This document shows, in pieces, positions 1-7,062 of a stretch of DNA of 40,891 nucleotides. A program made the translations under genes and the position numbers. Position 1 is the first letter of the stretch, and each line of letters starts with the position of its first letter. Where the stretch lies: contig DATFVB010000096.1 in NCBI GenBank assembly GCA_035260525.1, forward strand, positions 1 to 40,891, in the 5' to 3' direction. The DNA comes from Thermoanaerobaculia bacterium (lineage in GTDB: Bacteria > Acidobacteriota > Thermoanaerobaculia > UBA5066 > DATFVB01). Below the pieces are notes generated by a model. The model had not been told where the DNA came from, ran no database searches, and saw nothing but the letters and a program-made list of their open reading frames with translations.

Positions 1-1129
1 GCTCGGGTCCGTACGCGATCCCGGAGGCGAAAAGCCGGCGGTCCGGAGGGAGTCCGCCGCCCACCGGCAGGGAGAGCCCGTCCGTGCGCCGGGCCGGAAG
101 ACCGAGCCGCTGCCGCGCGGTCGGGGCGATGTCGACGAGGCTCACCGGCGATCCTTCGTGCCGCGGGCGCTCACCCGGACTCCAGATCAGGAGCGGGACG
201 CGCAGGACCTCGTCGTAGAGCGCGTGCCCGTGGCCTTCGCCGTAGATGCCCCGCGGATCGGCTGCGCGAAGCCGTTCCTCCGCGCGATGCTCGCCGAACT
301 CCTCCCCGTGGTCGGAGAAAAGGACGACGAGCGTGTCGCCGAGGAGACCGCGCGCCTCGAGGAACGTCAGCAGTTGCGCCACATCGTGCCGCTGGATCTC
401 GATTTCCCGGTGATACGACAGATACCGGATGCACGGGCCGCTCGCGGGATCCGCGCACCTCCCCGCGGGAGCCGCGGCGAGGAGCTCCCGGCGCTCCTCG
501 GCCGACAGCGCCGCGGCCTCGCGTCTCTTTTGATCGGGCGACGCATTGCCGTGCGCGTCCACCCAGTGCATGTAGAGGAAGAACGGCGCGCCGGCGCGAC
601 GATCGTTCTCCAGCCACCGGCGCGCCCTCGCGAGGACCTTGCGCGAAGGGACGTTGGCGACCGTTTGGAAACCCCTCACGACGCCCGTTCCGACGTCGAC
701 CCAGCCGTTGGAGATGAACGCGGCCGTCTGGAACCCCGCTCGGGACGCCGCCTGCCCGAGGACGGGCATCCGCCTCGGGAGACGGGAGGGAATCCGGGAA
801 CCGAGATCGGCGACCGGGTCGAGAAACCTCCCGGCGTTGTGGTGCGCCGGATAGAGACCGCTCATCACGCTCGCGAGCGACGGCAGCGTCCACGGCGCCG
901 CCGCCCGCGCGTCGTCGTAGACGACGGCGCGGCGCGACCACGATGAAAGAGCGTCGGGCGATCCGGTCCGATCGTGCCGGGCGAACGAATCGGCGCGGAC
1001 CGTATCGAAGCAAAGAAGGACGAAGTTCCGCGCGAGGGTTCGGCGGACGGGAGCGGGGCGACGCGCGCAGCCGCCGAGGACCGAGAGGACGAGCACGACC
1101 GCGGCGGCCTTCCCTCGGCGATTTTTCAT
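1..1129 (-). CDS. Sulfatase-like (alkaline phosphatase superfamily) lipoprotein, C-terminus off the left edge
   Basis: The reverse strand is open from an ATG at 1129 to the window edge (376 codons, no stop). The N-terminus is a lipoprotein signal: basic MKNRRGK, a hydrophobic stretch, then a VLGGC lipobox with Cys21, so it should be membrane anchored. The fold is the sulfatase/phosphatase type: FDTVRADSF at 41-49 gives the first metal aspartate, APWTLPSLASVMSGLYP at 78-94 is the nucleophile region, a W-V-D-A-H segment lies at 189-193, and SDHGEEFGEH at 272-281 supplies the second metal pair. The nucleophile position (residue 81) is Thr, not the Cys or Ser that is matured to formylglycine in true sulfatases. 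I therefore expect a phosphate-ester or phosphotransfer activity rather than sulfate hydrolysis. The substrate is unknown. It is divergent from the amidohydrolase at 1324. Confidence 0.88.
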   Translation of the reverse strand, partial: MKNRRGKAAAVVLVLSVLGGCARRPAPVRRTLARNFVLLCFDTVRADSFARHDRTGSPDALSSWSRRAVVYDDARAAAPWTLPSLASVMSGLYPAHHNAGRFLDPVADLGSRIPSRLPRRMPVLGQAASRAGFQTAAFISNGWVDVGTGVVRGFQTVANVPSRKVLARARRWLENDRRAGAPFFLYMHWVDAHGNASPDQKRREAAALSAEERRELLAAAPAGRCADPASGPCIRYLSYHREIEIQRHDVAQLLTFLEARGLLGDTLVVLFSDHGEEFGEHRAEERLRAADPRGIYGEGHGHALYDEVLRVPLLIWSPGERPRHEGSPVSLVDIAPTARQRLGLPARRTDGLSLPVGGGLPPDRRLFASGIAYGPE

Positions 1130-1311
1130 TTCCCGCAGCGTTCCTGGTCGTGCCATGACATTGAGACCGACCGCCACGGTATCCGGCGAGGACCGTTCGG
1201 ACCGGTGATGGGGGACCATAACAGGAATCCGCTGCATTTTCATTTCCGGACACGGCCGGGCGCTTTCGGCCTCCGCCCGCGCCGGCCGCCGAGCATGGGA
1301 CCCGGCGCTGA

Positions 1312-1317
1312 TAAGCT
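1312..1317 (+). promoter_or_regulatory. Putative -10 element of a leaderless promoter
   Basis: TAAGCT lies 6 nt before the ATG at 1324. No Shine-Dalgarno sequence is present, so transcription would begin at or next to the start codon. Confidence 0.4.
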
Positions 1318-1323
1318 TTTCTC

Positions 1324-2661
1324 ATGAAAATCGGAAGAACGACGCTCTTTCTCGCGGGCATGCTCTCTCTCGCGCTCCCCCTCCGGGCCGACGACCCGAA
1401 GACCACGCTGGCGCTCGTCGGCGGCCAGATCATCGACGGCTACGAGGGAACGCCGATTTCCGACGGCGTGATTCTCGTCGCCGGCAACCGGATCAGAGCG
1501 GTCGGCCGCCGCTCCGAGATTCCCGTCCCGCCCGGCGTGCCCGTCATCGACACCCGCGGGATGAGCGTGATGCCGGGGCTCGCGGACATGCACGTCCACC
1601 TCATGATCCTCGGGCACAGCGACTACGAATACTGGGACAAGAAATACTCCGGACGGTTCGCGACCGAGATCATGCCGATCGCCGCAAAGCAGCTCCTCGA
1701 GAGCGGCGTGACGTTCGCCCGCGATCTCGGCGCGCCCCTCGAAGACAGCCTCGCCGTCCGCGGACGGATCGCGCGCGGCGAGATCCCGGGGCCGAGACTC
1801 TTCGTGTCCGGCCCGTTCATCCAGAAGAAGGCCTACAACCCGTGGGAGGAGTCTTACCGCTGGGGCGTCAACGGAGCCGCCGACGCGCGCGCGAAGGTCA
1901 AGCGCCTCGTCGACGCGGGTGTGGACATGATCAAGCTCATCGACCAGGACCAGCTCACCGACGACGAGGTGAAGGCGGTCGTCGAGACCGCGCACGCGGG
2001 CGGGAAGCCCGTCGTCGCGCACGCGCACCGCGAGGACGAGATCCGGATGGGGCTGAAGTACGGGATCGACTCGTTCGAGCACACCGGCCTCGCGACCGAA
2101 CCGGGATATCCGGAGGACATCCTCGCCGGGATCCGGAAGCGCAACAACACGCTGTACTGGTGCCCGACCATCGAAGGCCTCTTTCTCGCTGATTACACCG
2201 CGCGGACGTTCCCGGAACGCCTGAACGACCCGGCGTGGCAGAAGGACATGCCGCCCGAGATGGCGCTCGACATCCGCAAATCCCTCGAGAGCGTCACCCA
2301 CCTCGACTACTTCACGCTGACGTTCCGGCGGCTCCCGACTCTCGCGCACAAGTTCCAGCAGCTCCGCGACACGGGCGTGACGCTCCTCGTCGGGACCGAC
2401 AGCGGCATCCCGGGCAACTTCCACACCGATTCGACGTGGCGCGAGCTCGACATGTGGGTGAAGCTCGGCATGACGCCGATGCAGGCGATTGCGGGCGCCA
2501 CCCGCTGGCCCGCCCGGTTCCTTCGGAAGGAGAACGAGCTCGGGACGATCGCGCCGGGCCGCTACGCCGACATCGTCGCGGTGCGCGGCGACGTCCTCTC
2601 GAACATCGGCCTCCTTCAGCACGTCGACGTCGTCGTCAAGGACGGGAAGAGAGTCAAATAG
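1324..2661 (+). CDS. Exported amidohydrolase (imidazolonepropionase-like metal-dependent hydrolase)
   Basis: A 445-residue protein with a Sec signal peptide (cleavage likely after LRA, residues 20-22). The rest is an amidohydrolase TIM barrel with a composite beta-sandwich. The HVH metal pair is at H90/H92, followed by K204 in MIKLID (candidate carbamylated lysine), H233/H235 in VVAHAH, H253 in FEHTG and D359 in GTDSG. The C-terminal LGTIAPGRYADIVAV segment is the hallmark end of the family. Members of this branch are often annotated as Xaa-Pro dipeptidases or imidazolonepropionases and cleave amides or cyclic amides of unknown identity. The export signal points to periplasmic peptide or amide turnover. 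It has no SD and sits directly behind a TAAGCT hexamer. It is monocistronic as far as can be seen. Confidence 0.93.
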   Translation: MKIGRTTLFLAGMLSLALPLRADDPKTTLALVGGQIIDGYEGTPISDGVILVAGNRIRAVGRRSEIPVPPGVPVIDTRGMSVMPGLADMHVHLMILGHSDYEYWDKKYSGRFATEIMPIAAKQLLESGVTFARDLGAPLEDSLAVRGRIARGEIPGPRLFVSGPFIQKKAYNPWEESYRWGVNGAADARAKVKRLVDAGVDMIKLIDQDQLTDDEVKAVVETAHAGGKPVVAHAHREDEIRMGLKYGIDSFEHTGLATEPGYPEDILAGIRKRNNTLYWCPTIEGLFLADYTARTFPERLNDPAWQKDMPPEMALDIRKSLESVTHLDYFTLTFRRLPTLAHKFQQLRDTGVTLLVGTDSGIPGNFHTDSTWRELDMWVKLGMTPMQAIAGATRWPARFLRKENELGTIAPGRYADIVAVRGDVLSNIGLLQHVDVVVKDGKRVK

Positions 2662-2700
2662 AAAAAGAAGTCGCGAGTCGGTCGCGCGTCTCGGGTCACA

Positions 2701-2767
2701 CGAGCGAGTTCAGCGGTCAGCGATTCGTGATCGCCGACCGCTCCAACGAGCGGCCGACTTTTCGACT
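2701..2767 (+). repeat. Intergenic hairpin repeat, family 1, copy 1
   Basis: A block of about 67 bp that recurs at 14051-14117 with roughly 80-85% identity by eye. Its core folds as AGCGGTC-a-GCGAT / ATCGC-c-GACCGCT (12 paired bases around a TCGTG loop). The flanks contain a further inverted pair, GTCGCGAGTC upstream and GACTCGCGAC downstream, so the whole 2665-2800 spacer can fold. It may serve as a transcript end for the amidohydrolase and the convergent cupin. Confidence 0.6.
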
Positions 2768-2802
2768 CGTGACTCGCGACCCGGGACCCGCGACCCGACC
2801 GC

Positions 2803-3168
2803 TCAGATCGGAGTGGGCACGAACGTCCGCTCACCTCCTGCCGTCCCCGTGTTGACCGTCGACTTCGGCTCGAAGAGCATCACGTGGACTTCCTCGTCGG
2901 CGTACGGACAGTGCTCGACGCCCCGCGGGACGATGACGAGCTCCCCGGGGTCGAGCGAGAGCTCTCCGTCGCGGAAGCGGATGCGGAAGCGCCCCTTCAA
3001 CACGAGGAACATCTCGTCCTCGTTCTCGTGATGGTGCCAGACGAACTCGCCCTCGAGCTTGACGACCTTCACGTGCATGTCGCCGACCTCGCCGACGATC
3101 CGCGGCTGGAAGCGTTCGGAAAAGAAAGAGAGCTTCTCGGCGAGGTTCACCTTCTGGGGCATCGGCAT
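2803..3168 (-). CDS. Small single-domain cupin protein
   Basis: A 121-residue cupin. The start MPMPQKVNL at 3168 is chosen because GGAGGAG lies 7-8 nt upstream; the reading frame stays open further upstream, but that part looks non-coding. Cupin motif 1 is W44-HHHENEDE, with candidate metal ligands H45, H47 and E50/E52, followed by the G-x-F-x-I-x-F strand. Motif 2 is PGELVIVPRGVEHCP. The family includes phosphomannose isomerase-like and cysteine dioxygenase-like barrels as well as many small metal-binding proteins without a known substrate. Nothing nearby identifies a substrate. It is convergent with the amidohydrolase, with the hairpin repeat between them. Confidence 0.88.
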   Translation of the reverse strand: MPMPQKVNLAEKLSFFSERFQPRIVGEVGDMHVKVVKLEGEFVWHHHENEDEMFLVLKGRFRIRFRDGELSLDPGELVIVPRGVEHCPYADEEVHVMLFEPKSTVNTGTAGGERTFVPTPI

Positions 3169-3282
3169 GGCGCGCTCCTCCGGAGAGCGATTATGGATCC
3201 CGCCCCGCGCCTGTCGTGGACGCCGCCGAGTCGACGATGCCGTGGCATGCCCCCTGCTCATTCCTCCGTCGGGAGGATTCGA

Positions 3283-3489
3283 ATGCGAAACCGGGACGAA
3301 GTCAGCGGAAAAACGGAAGAAATCAAGGGGCGCGTGAAGGAGGCCGCCGGAATCGTCACGGGCGACCGACGGCTCGAGGATGAAGGCGAGGGTCAGCGCC
3401 GGGAAGGCGAGGCCGAACTCGATCTCGGCCGCGCGCGGCGAAGGCTCGGCGAAGCCGTCGAGGACCTGGGCGACCGGATCAAGCGCTGA
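3283..3489 (+). CDS. CsbD-like stress protein
   Basis: A 68-residue, strongly charged helical protein starting MRNRDEVSGKTEEIKGRVKE. It shows the CsbD-family pattern: E-V-x-G-K at the start, T-G-D-R-x-L-E-D-E-G in the middle, and a closing helix ending VEDLGDRIKR. The start is supported by GGGAGG about 6 nt upstream at 3271-3276. CsbD proteins are small general-stress proteins, and their biochemical role is not settled. The gene is divergent from the cupin at 3168, and the two share a promoter-sized gap of about 114 bp, so co-regulation is possible but not shown. Confidence 0.88.
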   Translation: MRNRDEVSGKTEEIKGRVKEAAGIVTGDRRLEDEGEGQRREGEAELDLGRARRRLGEAVEDLGDRIKR

Positions 3490-3559
3490 ACCGTCGCGCC
3501 GGCTACCCCCCGAGATCCGAGACCAACCGGATGTCAGTTCACCGGACCATGAGGCGCGT

Positions 3560-3679
3560 CGAGGCGCGAGCCCGAGGGGTTGCGGGTCGGCCGCGCCGTC
3601 CCGAGTCGTACCGGTGGCGTACGGCGACGGCGGCGCGGCCGGCTCGCGCCCCTCCGGCTCGATGCATCGCCGCGCCGGC
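3560..3679 (+). repeat. Structured intergenic repeat, family 2, copy 1
   Basis: This GC-rich spacer starts with CGAGGCGCGAGCCCG and ends with CATCGCCGCGCCGGC. A related block at 12256-12330 begins CGAGGCGCGAACCCG and ends GATCGCCGCGCCAGC. Both carry a stem-loop of the form CCCG-(8 nt)-CGGGT near the left end and a CGTACCG box in the middle. Both abut the 3' end of a minus-strand gene; this copy overlaps the stop of the oxidoreductase at 3679. The middle parts differ in length, so the family call rests on the edges. Confidence 0.4.
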
Positions 3680-4749
3680 TAATCTTTCGCGCGCAGGTAC
3701 TGATTGGGCCAGGGAACGTCCACCCGGAGCGCCCGCGCCGCGTGGAGCGGCCAGTACGGATCGCGAAGCTCCGCGCGGGCGAGAAGGACCGCGTCCGCTT
3801 CGCCGGAAGCGACGATCAGCTGAGCCTGGGCGGGCTCGGTGATGAGGCCGACCGCCGCCGTCGCGATTCCGGTCTCGCGGCGCACGCGCGCCGCGAGAGG
3901 CACCTGATAGCCCGGCTCCAGGGGGATCTTCACTCCCGGCACGATCCCGCCGGACGAGCAGTCGATCAGATCGACGCCCGCGCGGCCGAGCTCGCGGGCG
4001 AACCGCACCGAGTCCTCGGCCGTCCATCCCTCCTCCGCCCAGTCGGTCGCCGAGATGCGGACGAAGAGAGGCCGCCCTTGCGGCCACACCGCGCGAGCGG
4101 CGGCCGCGACGCGCAGCGGAAACCGGATCCGGTTCTCGAAGCTCCCGCCCCAGGCGTCGTCGCGACGATTGGAGAGCGGCGAGAGGAATTCGTGCAGCAG
4201 GTATCCGTGCGCCATGTGGAGCTCGAGGACGTCGAACCCCGCCGAGAGCGCGAGCTCCGCCGACGCCGCGAAGTCGCCGACGATGCGGTCGATCTCCGGC
4301 CCCGTGAGCGCGCGCGGCGGAGGATATCGGCCGAAGGCGACCGCGCTCGGCGCGACCGTCTCCCACGCGCCCTCGGAGGCGGAGAGCGGCGCCCCTCCTT
4401 CCCACGGCGGGCGCGTCGAGGCCTTCCGTCCCGCGTGCGCGAGCTGGATCCCGGCGATCGCGCCGTTCTCGCGAAGGAAGTCGACGATCCTCCGGAACGC
4501 CGCCGCCTGCCCGGAGGACCAGAGGCCGCTGTCGGCGGGGGTGATCCTTCCGGCAGGTGACACGGCCGTCGCCTCGACCATGACGAGACCGGCGCCTCCC
4601 ACCGCCCGGCTCCCGAGGTGGACGAGGTGCCAGTCGTTCGGCGTCCCGTCCCGGCTGGAGTACTGGCACATCGGCGAGACGAAGATCCGGTTTCGGAACA
4701 TCGTCTCCCGGATCACGAGCGGATCGAAGAGTCCCGGCACGCTTCTCAC
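3679..4749 (-). CDS. NADH:flavin oxidoreductase, Old Yellow Enzyme family (YqjM/NamA-like)
   Basis: A 356-residue FMN-dependent ene-reductase, expected to reduce activated C=C bonds with NAD(P)H in the cytoplasm. The start is NRIFVSPMCQYSSRDG, where the Cys corresponds to the conserved Cys near FMN in the YqjM (class III) group. It is followed by AGIQLAHAGRKAS, ELHMAHGYLLHEFLSP with the substrate-binding His and Tyr, the NRRDDAWGGS and ENRIRFPL block, VRISATDW, and the phosphate-binding end with VGLI and ADAVLLARAELRDPYWP. The length is normal. The start is a GTG at 4749; a second GTG nine bases inside (4740) is equally possible, since neither has a good SD. It is divergent from the cupin at 4974 across 224 bp that contain no other gene. 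Confidence 0.93.
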   Translation of the reverse strand: MRSVPGLFDPLVIRETMFRNRIFVSPMCQYSSRDGTPNDWHLVHLGSRAVGGAGLVMVEATAVSPAGRITPADSGLWSSGQAAAFRRIVDFLRENGAIAGIQLAHAGRKASTRPPWEGGAPLSASEGAWETVAPSAVAFGRYPPPRALTGPEIDRIVGDFAASAELALSAGFDVLELHMAHGYLLHEFLSPLSNRRDDAWGGSFENRIRFPLRVAAAARAVWPQGRPLFVRISATDWAEEGWTAEDSVRFARELGRAGVDLIDCSSGGIVPGVKIPLEPGYQVPLAARVRRETGIATAAVGLITEPAQAQLIVASGEADAVLLARAELRDPYWPLHAARALRVDVPWPNQYLRAKD

Positions 4750-4923
4750 GATCGCACAGATCGTTTCCGCCCGCGAGCGAGGCGGGCGCCTCCTCCGGTT
4801 CTCGCGGGGAGGGCCGGATCGGTTCGGGGCCGTTGCTCGCTCTTTCCCGTTCGATCGCTTCAGCCGATTTGCGCCGAACGCGGATTGATGCCGCTGGATC
4901 AGGCGAAACCCGGGCGCAGCGCG

Positions 4924-4929
4924 TAAATT
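4924..4929 (+). promoter_or_regulatory. Putative -10 element for the cupin at 4974
   Basis: TAAATT in an otherwise GC-rich spacer. A start site around 4936 would leave a leader of about 38 nt ending in the strong AAGGAGG site. No convincing -35 box was found. Confidence 0.3.
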
Positions 4930-4973
4930 CCAATCGTCACGTCTTCCGGCCCGCGAGCCGGAAAGGAGGACCG

Positions 4974-5345
4974 ATGACCTACCTGAAGAACTTCCAGAAC
5001 GTCGCCTCCGAGAACGAATTCTTCCGGAACGTTCTGTACACGGGTAAACGCAGCCAGCTCGTGGCGATGAAGCTCGCGCCCGGGGAGGAGATCGGAGAGG
5101 AGACGCACCCGGCGACCGACCAGGTGTTCTTCTTCATCGAAGGCGCCGGTGAGGCGACGATCGACCACAGGCCCCTGCGCGTCTCCTCCGGAGAGGTGCT
5201 CTGCGTTCCCGCGGGAACGCTGCACAACATCCGGAACACGGCGAAGAAGGCGCTCAAGCTGCTCACGCTCTATGCGCCGCCGGAGCACCCGGCGGGCACG
5301 ATCGAGAAAACGCGCGAAGACGCGCTCGCTTCGCAGGCGCACTGA
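4974..5345 (+). CDS. Small cupin-domain protein
   Basis: A 123-residue cupin starting MTYLKNFQNVASENEFF. AAAGGAGG at 4962-4969 fixes the start. Motif 1 is ETHPATDQVFFFIEGAGEA and motif 2 is SSGEVLCVPAGTLHNIRNT. Compared with the classical G(X)5HXH pattern, motif 1 keeps only one His (THP) plus an acidic residue and Gln, so metal binding is possible but less certain. The C-terminal TLYAPPEHPAGTI is common in small cupins often annotated as mannose-6-phosphate isomerase-like. Its substrate is unknown. It is a different subfamily from the cupin at 2803. It ends 71 bp before the LPXTG gene, and a GC-rich stem at 5357-5389 lies between them, so the two are probably separate transcripts. Confidence 0.88.
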   Translation: MTYLKNFQNVASENEFFRNVLYTGKRSQLVAMKLAPGEEIGEETHPATDQVFFFIEGAGEATIDHRPLRVSSGEVLCVPAGTLHNIRNTAKKALKLLTLYAPPEHPAGTIEKTREDALASQAH

Positions 5346-5416
5346 TTCACCCGTCGTCCGGCCGAGGAGCCGTCGAGAGCCCGGCCGGATCGCACATCTT
5401 TTGAAAGGAGCCCATC

Positions 5417-6034
5417 ATGAAAGTCTCGAGACGTCTTGCTTATCCCCTGGCTCTGGCGTTCCTCTGCGTTCTCGCCGTTCCCGTGGCTCGGGCCGACAAC
5501 GCCTGGCGGACCCCGCTCCGGCTCTCCGAGCCGACGGAGATCCCCGGCAAGGTCCTCCAGCCCGGCGCGTACGTGATCAAGGTGGTCGACACGGCGCGCA
5601 TCCGGTCGATCGTGCAGTTCCTGAACCCGGACGAAACCGAGGTCATCGCGACGGTGCTCGCGGTTCCGACCCGCCGGGTCCCGGCGGCCGAGGAGACGGA
5701 GTTCACGTACTTCCAGCGCCAGGAGGGCGCGCCCCAGGCGATGAAGTCGTGGATCTACCCGGGAGAGAATTTCGGCGTCGAGTTCGTCTATCCGAAGGCG
5801 GAAGCGATCACGCTCGCCGAGAAGACCCACGAAACCGTCTACGCGACTCCGGCACCGGAGCCGACCATCGAGAGCGAGGTCGTCGCCGTCACTCCGGAGC
5901 GCAAGGAGATTCCCTACCAGCCTCTCCCGACTCTGCCGAAGACCGGCAGTGATCTTCCGCTGATCGGCCTTCTCGCGGCCGCGTCGCTCGCCGGCGCCGC
6001 CGGGTTGAAGATCCTTGGCAACCGGATCGGCTGA
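5417..6034 (+). CDS. Exported LPXTG-type protein, probable substrate of the adjacent sortase
   Basis: A 205-residue protein with a strong SD (GAAAGGAG) and a Sec signal peptide ending ARA near residue 26. The mature part begins DNAWRTPLRLSEPTEIPG and contains PGAYVIKVVDT, a repeated-strand region and SWIYPGENFGVEFVYPKAE, suggesting one compact beta domain. A short Pro/Glu-rich linker leads to LPKTG at 173-177. After it come a hydrophobic helix of about 20 residues and the short tail GNRIG, which is the layout of a sortase sorting signal, although the tail has only one Arg. The next gene is a sortase, which strongly supports the role. Such signals are typical of Gram-positive walls and are unusual in a diderm. 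The function of the N-terminal domain is not recognised. Confidence 0.9.
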   Translation: MKVSRRLAYPLALAFLCVLAVPVARADNAWRTPLRLSEPTEIPGKVLQPGAYVIKVVDTARIRSIVQFLNPDETEVIATVLAVPTRRVPAAEETEFTYFQRQEGAPQAMKSWIYPGENFGVEFVYPKAEAITLAEKTHETVYATPAPEPTIESEVVAVTPERKEIPYQPLPTLPKTGSDLPLIGLLAAASLAGAAGLKILGNRIG

Positions 6035-6707
6035 TTTCCTGCGTTCGGATCCCGGCCTCCGGGGCGCTCGCCCCGGAGGCCTGCGCGTTCTCGAGCGCGT
6101 CCTCTGGGTCACCGGTTCCCTCGCCCTCGGGTGGTGCGTCTTCGTGATCTCCGCTTCCCGAATCGATCGGTTTCTCGGCGGCCGCCTCCTCGACCGCTCG
6201 CACGCCTCGCGATCGTCCGATCCCGCCGCCGTTCCGAAACCGAACCCCCGTCCCGCGGCCGGCCAGACGATGGAGTCGCGTCCCGCCATCGCGCCGCTCG
6301 CTCCTCTCGTCCGCGGAGCTCTCATCGGCCGTCTCGAGATCGCGACGATCGGCCTGTCGGCCGTCGCCCGCGAGGGAGACGACGCGCGGACGCTGCGGTT
6401 CTCCGTGGGCCACATCCCGGGGACTCCCGTTCCTCCCGAGGAGGGCAACGCCGCGTTCGCCGGTCATCGCGACCGGCAGTTCCGCGGTCTCGGCCGGGTG
6501 CGGCCGAACGACGAGATCCGGATCACCACCGAGTCGGGAGAGTTCGTCTACCGCGTCGAGTGGACGTCGGTCGTCGGTCCCGACGCCTCCTGGGTCCTCG
6601 ATCCGACCCCCGACGCGACGCTCACGCTCGTCACGTGCTATCCCTTCGGCTACGTCGGAAGCGCGCCGGACCGTTTCGTCGTGCGGGCGAAGCTCGTCGC
6701 GAGCTGA
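6015..6707 (+). CDS. Class D-like sortase (transpeptidase)
   Basis: A membrane-anchored cysteine transpeptidase of 230 residues if translation starts at the TTG at 6015, which overlaps the LPXTG gene by 20 bp. No downstream ATG, GTG or TTG retains the N-terminal anchor (about residues 24-47), so coupled translation from this start is likely. The catalytic triad is visible: His151 in AGHRDRQF, Cys208 in TLVTCYPFGY and Arg220 in APDRFVVRA. The TLVTCYPF-Y-G-AP-RF-V signature matches class D sortases as I know them. Between the anchor and the catalytic domain is a Pro/Ser-rich linker. The enzyme should cleave LPKTG between Thr and Gly and transfer the protein to an amine acceptor. What that acceptor would be in a diderm envelope is not known from sequence. 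Confidence 0.92.
   Translation: MATGSADFLRSDPGLRGARPGGLRVLERVLWVTGSLALGWCVFVISASRIDRFLGGRLLDRSHASRSSDPAAVPKPNPRPAAGQTMESRPAIAPLAPLVRGALIGRLEIATIGLSAVAREGDDARTLRFSVGHIPGTPVPPEEGNAAFAGHRDRQFRGLGRVRPNDEIRITTESGEFVYRVEWTSVVGPDASWVLDPTPDATLTLVTCYPFGYVGSAPDRFVVRAKLVAS
6054..6081 (+). promoter_or_regulatory. Perfect 12-bp hairpin at the substrate/sortase junction
   Basis: GGCCTCCGGGGC and GCCCCGGAGGCC flank a four-base loop, GCTC. It begins 20 bp after the LPXTG stop codon and lies inside codons 14-23 of the sortase. No U-tract follows, so it is not a standard intrinsic terminator. An mRNA 3'-stabiliser or attenuator that keeps substrate levels above sortase levels would fit. Confidence 0.6.
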
Positions 6708-6742
6708 CGCCGCCGCCCGGCCTTCCTTCCGATCGGACCAAA

Positions 6743-7048
6743 TGCCCCGGCCGGGAATAGCGTGCCATTTGCGCCCGCGGCTTGCGGACGAGGTCAAGAC
6801 GCGTCGGGGGAGCAGATGCCGGGAGCATCGGGCCCGCGACGCCACGCCGCCATCGTTCGCAATGCGCCGGCGCCCGTAGCGCGCTCTGCGCGCTCACTTC
6901 AAATGCTTTCGGGCGGCCTCCGGGCAATCTGCGGCGCCGCCGCGGCTCGGTCCCCGCGAAAGCGGGGATGGCAACGATACGCCGCGGCGACCTTCAGCTT
7001 ACCCCGCGGCGCTCCGAACAAATGTCACGTTATTCCCGGGCCGGGGCA
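6743..7048. mobile_element. MITE-like element or large inverted-repeat structure
   Basis: The 355-base spacer between the sortase and the membrane-protein operon holds no convincing gene. Its ends are inverted repeats: 6743-6771 (TGCCCCGG-CCGGGAATA-G-CGTG-C-CATTTG) against the complement of 7019-7048, with 27 of 29 aligned bases identical and one single-base gap. Inside lies a perfect hairpin with a GAAA tetraloop at 6951-6968 (TCCCCGC/GCGGGGA) and a smaller AGCGCG/CGCGCT stem. No clear target-site duplication and no transposase is visible. The right end lies 15 bp before the start codon at 7063, so the element forms most of that gene's upstream region. Confidence 0.6.
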
Positions 7049-7049
7049 C

Positions 7050-7055
7050 TAAGAT
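7050..7055 (+). promoter_or_regulatory. Putative leaderless -10 element for the GT-C operon
   Basis: TAAGAT ends 7 nt before the ATG at 7063, with no SD. The hexamer lies immediately beyond the right inverted repeat, so the -35 region would lie inside the repeat arm. Confidence 0.45.
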
Positions 7056-7062
7056 CGCCCGC

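Noticed and set aside
171-946. Arg-rich frame on the plus strand opposite the sulfatase-like gene
   Set aside because: Shadow of the minus-strand gene with no motif and no SD.
171-1433. A long Arg/Ser-rich reading frame on the minus strand overlapping the sulfatase-like gene
   Set aside because: It is another frame of the same strand. Its composition is GC-bias noise, while the frame with the lipobox and metal motifs is clearly coding.
3490-3682. Short Arg/Pro-rich frames in the spacer before the oxidoreductase gene's stop
   Set aside because: They coincide with the structured repeat and show no SD or protein-like composition.
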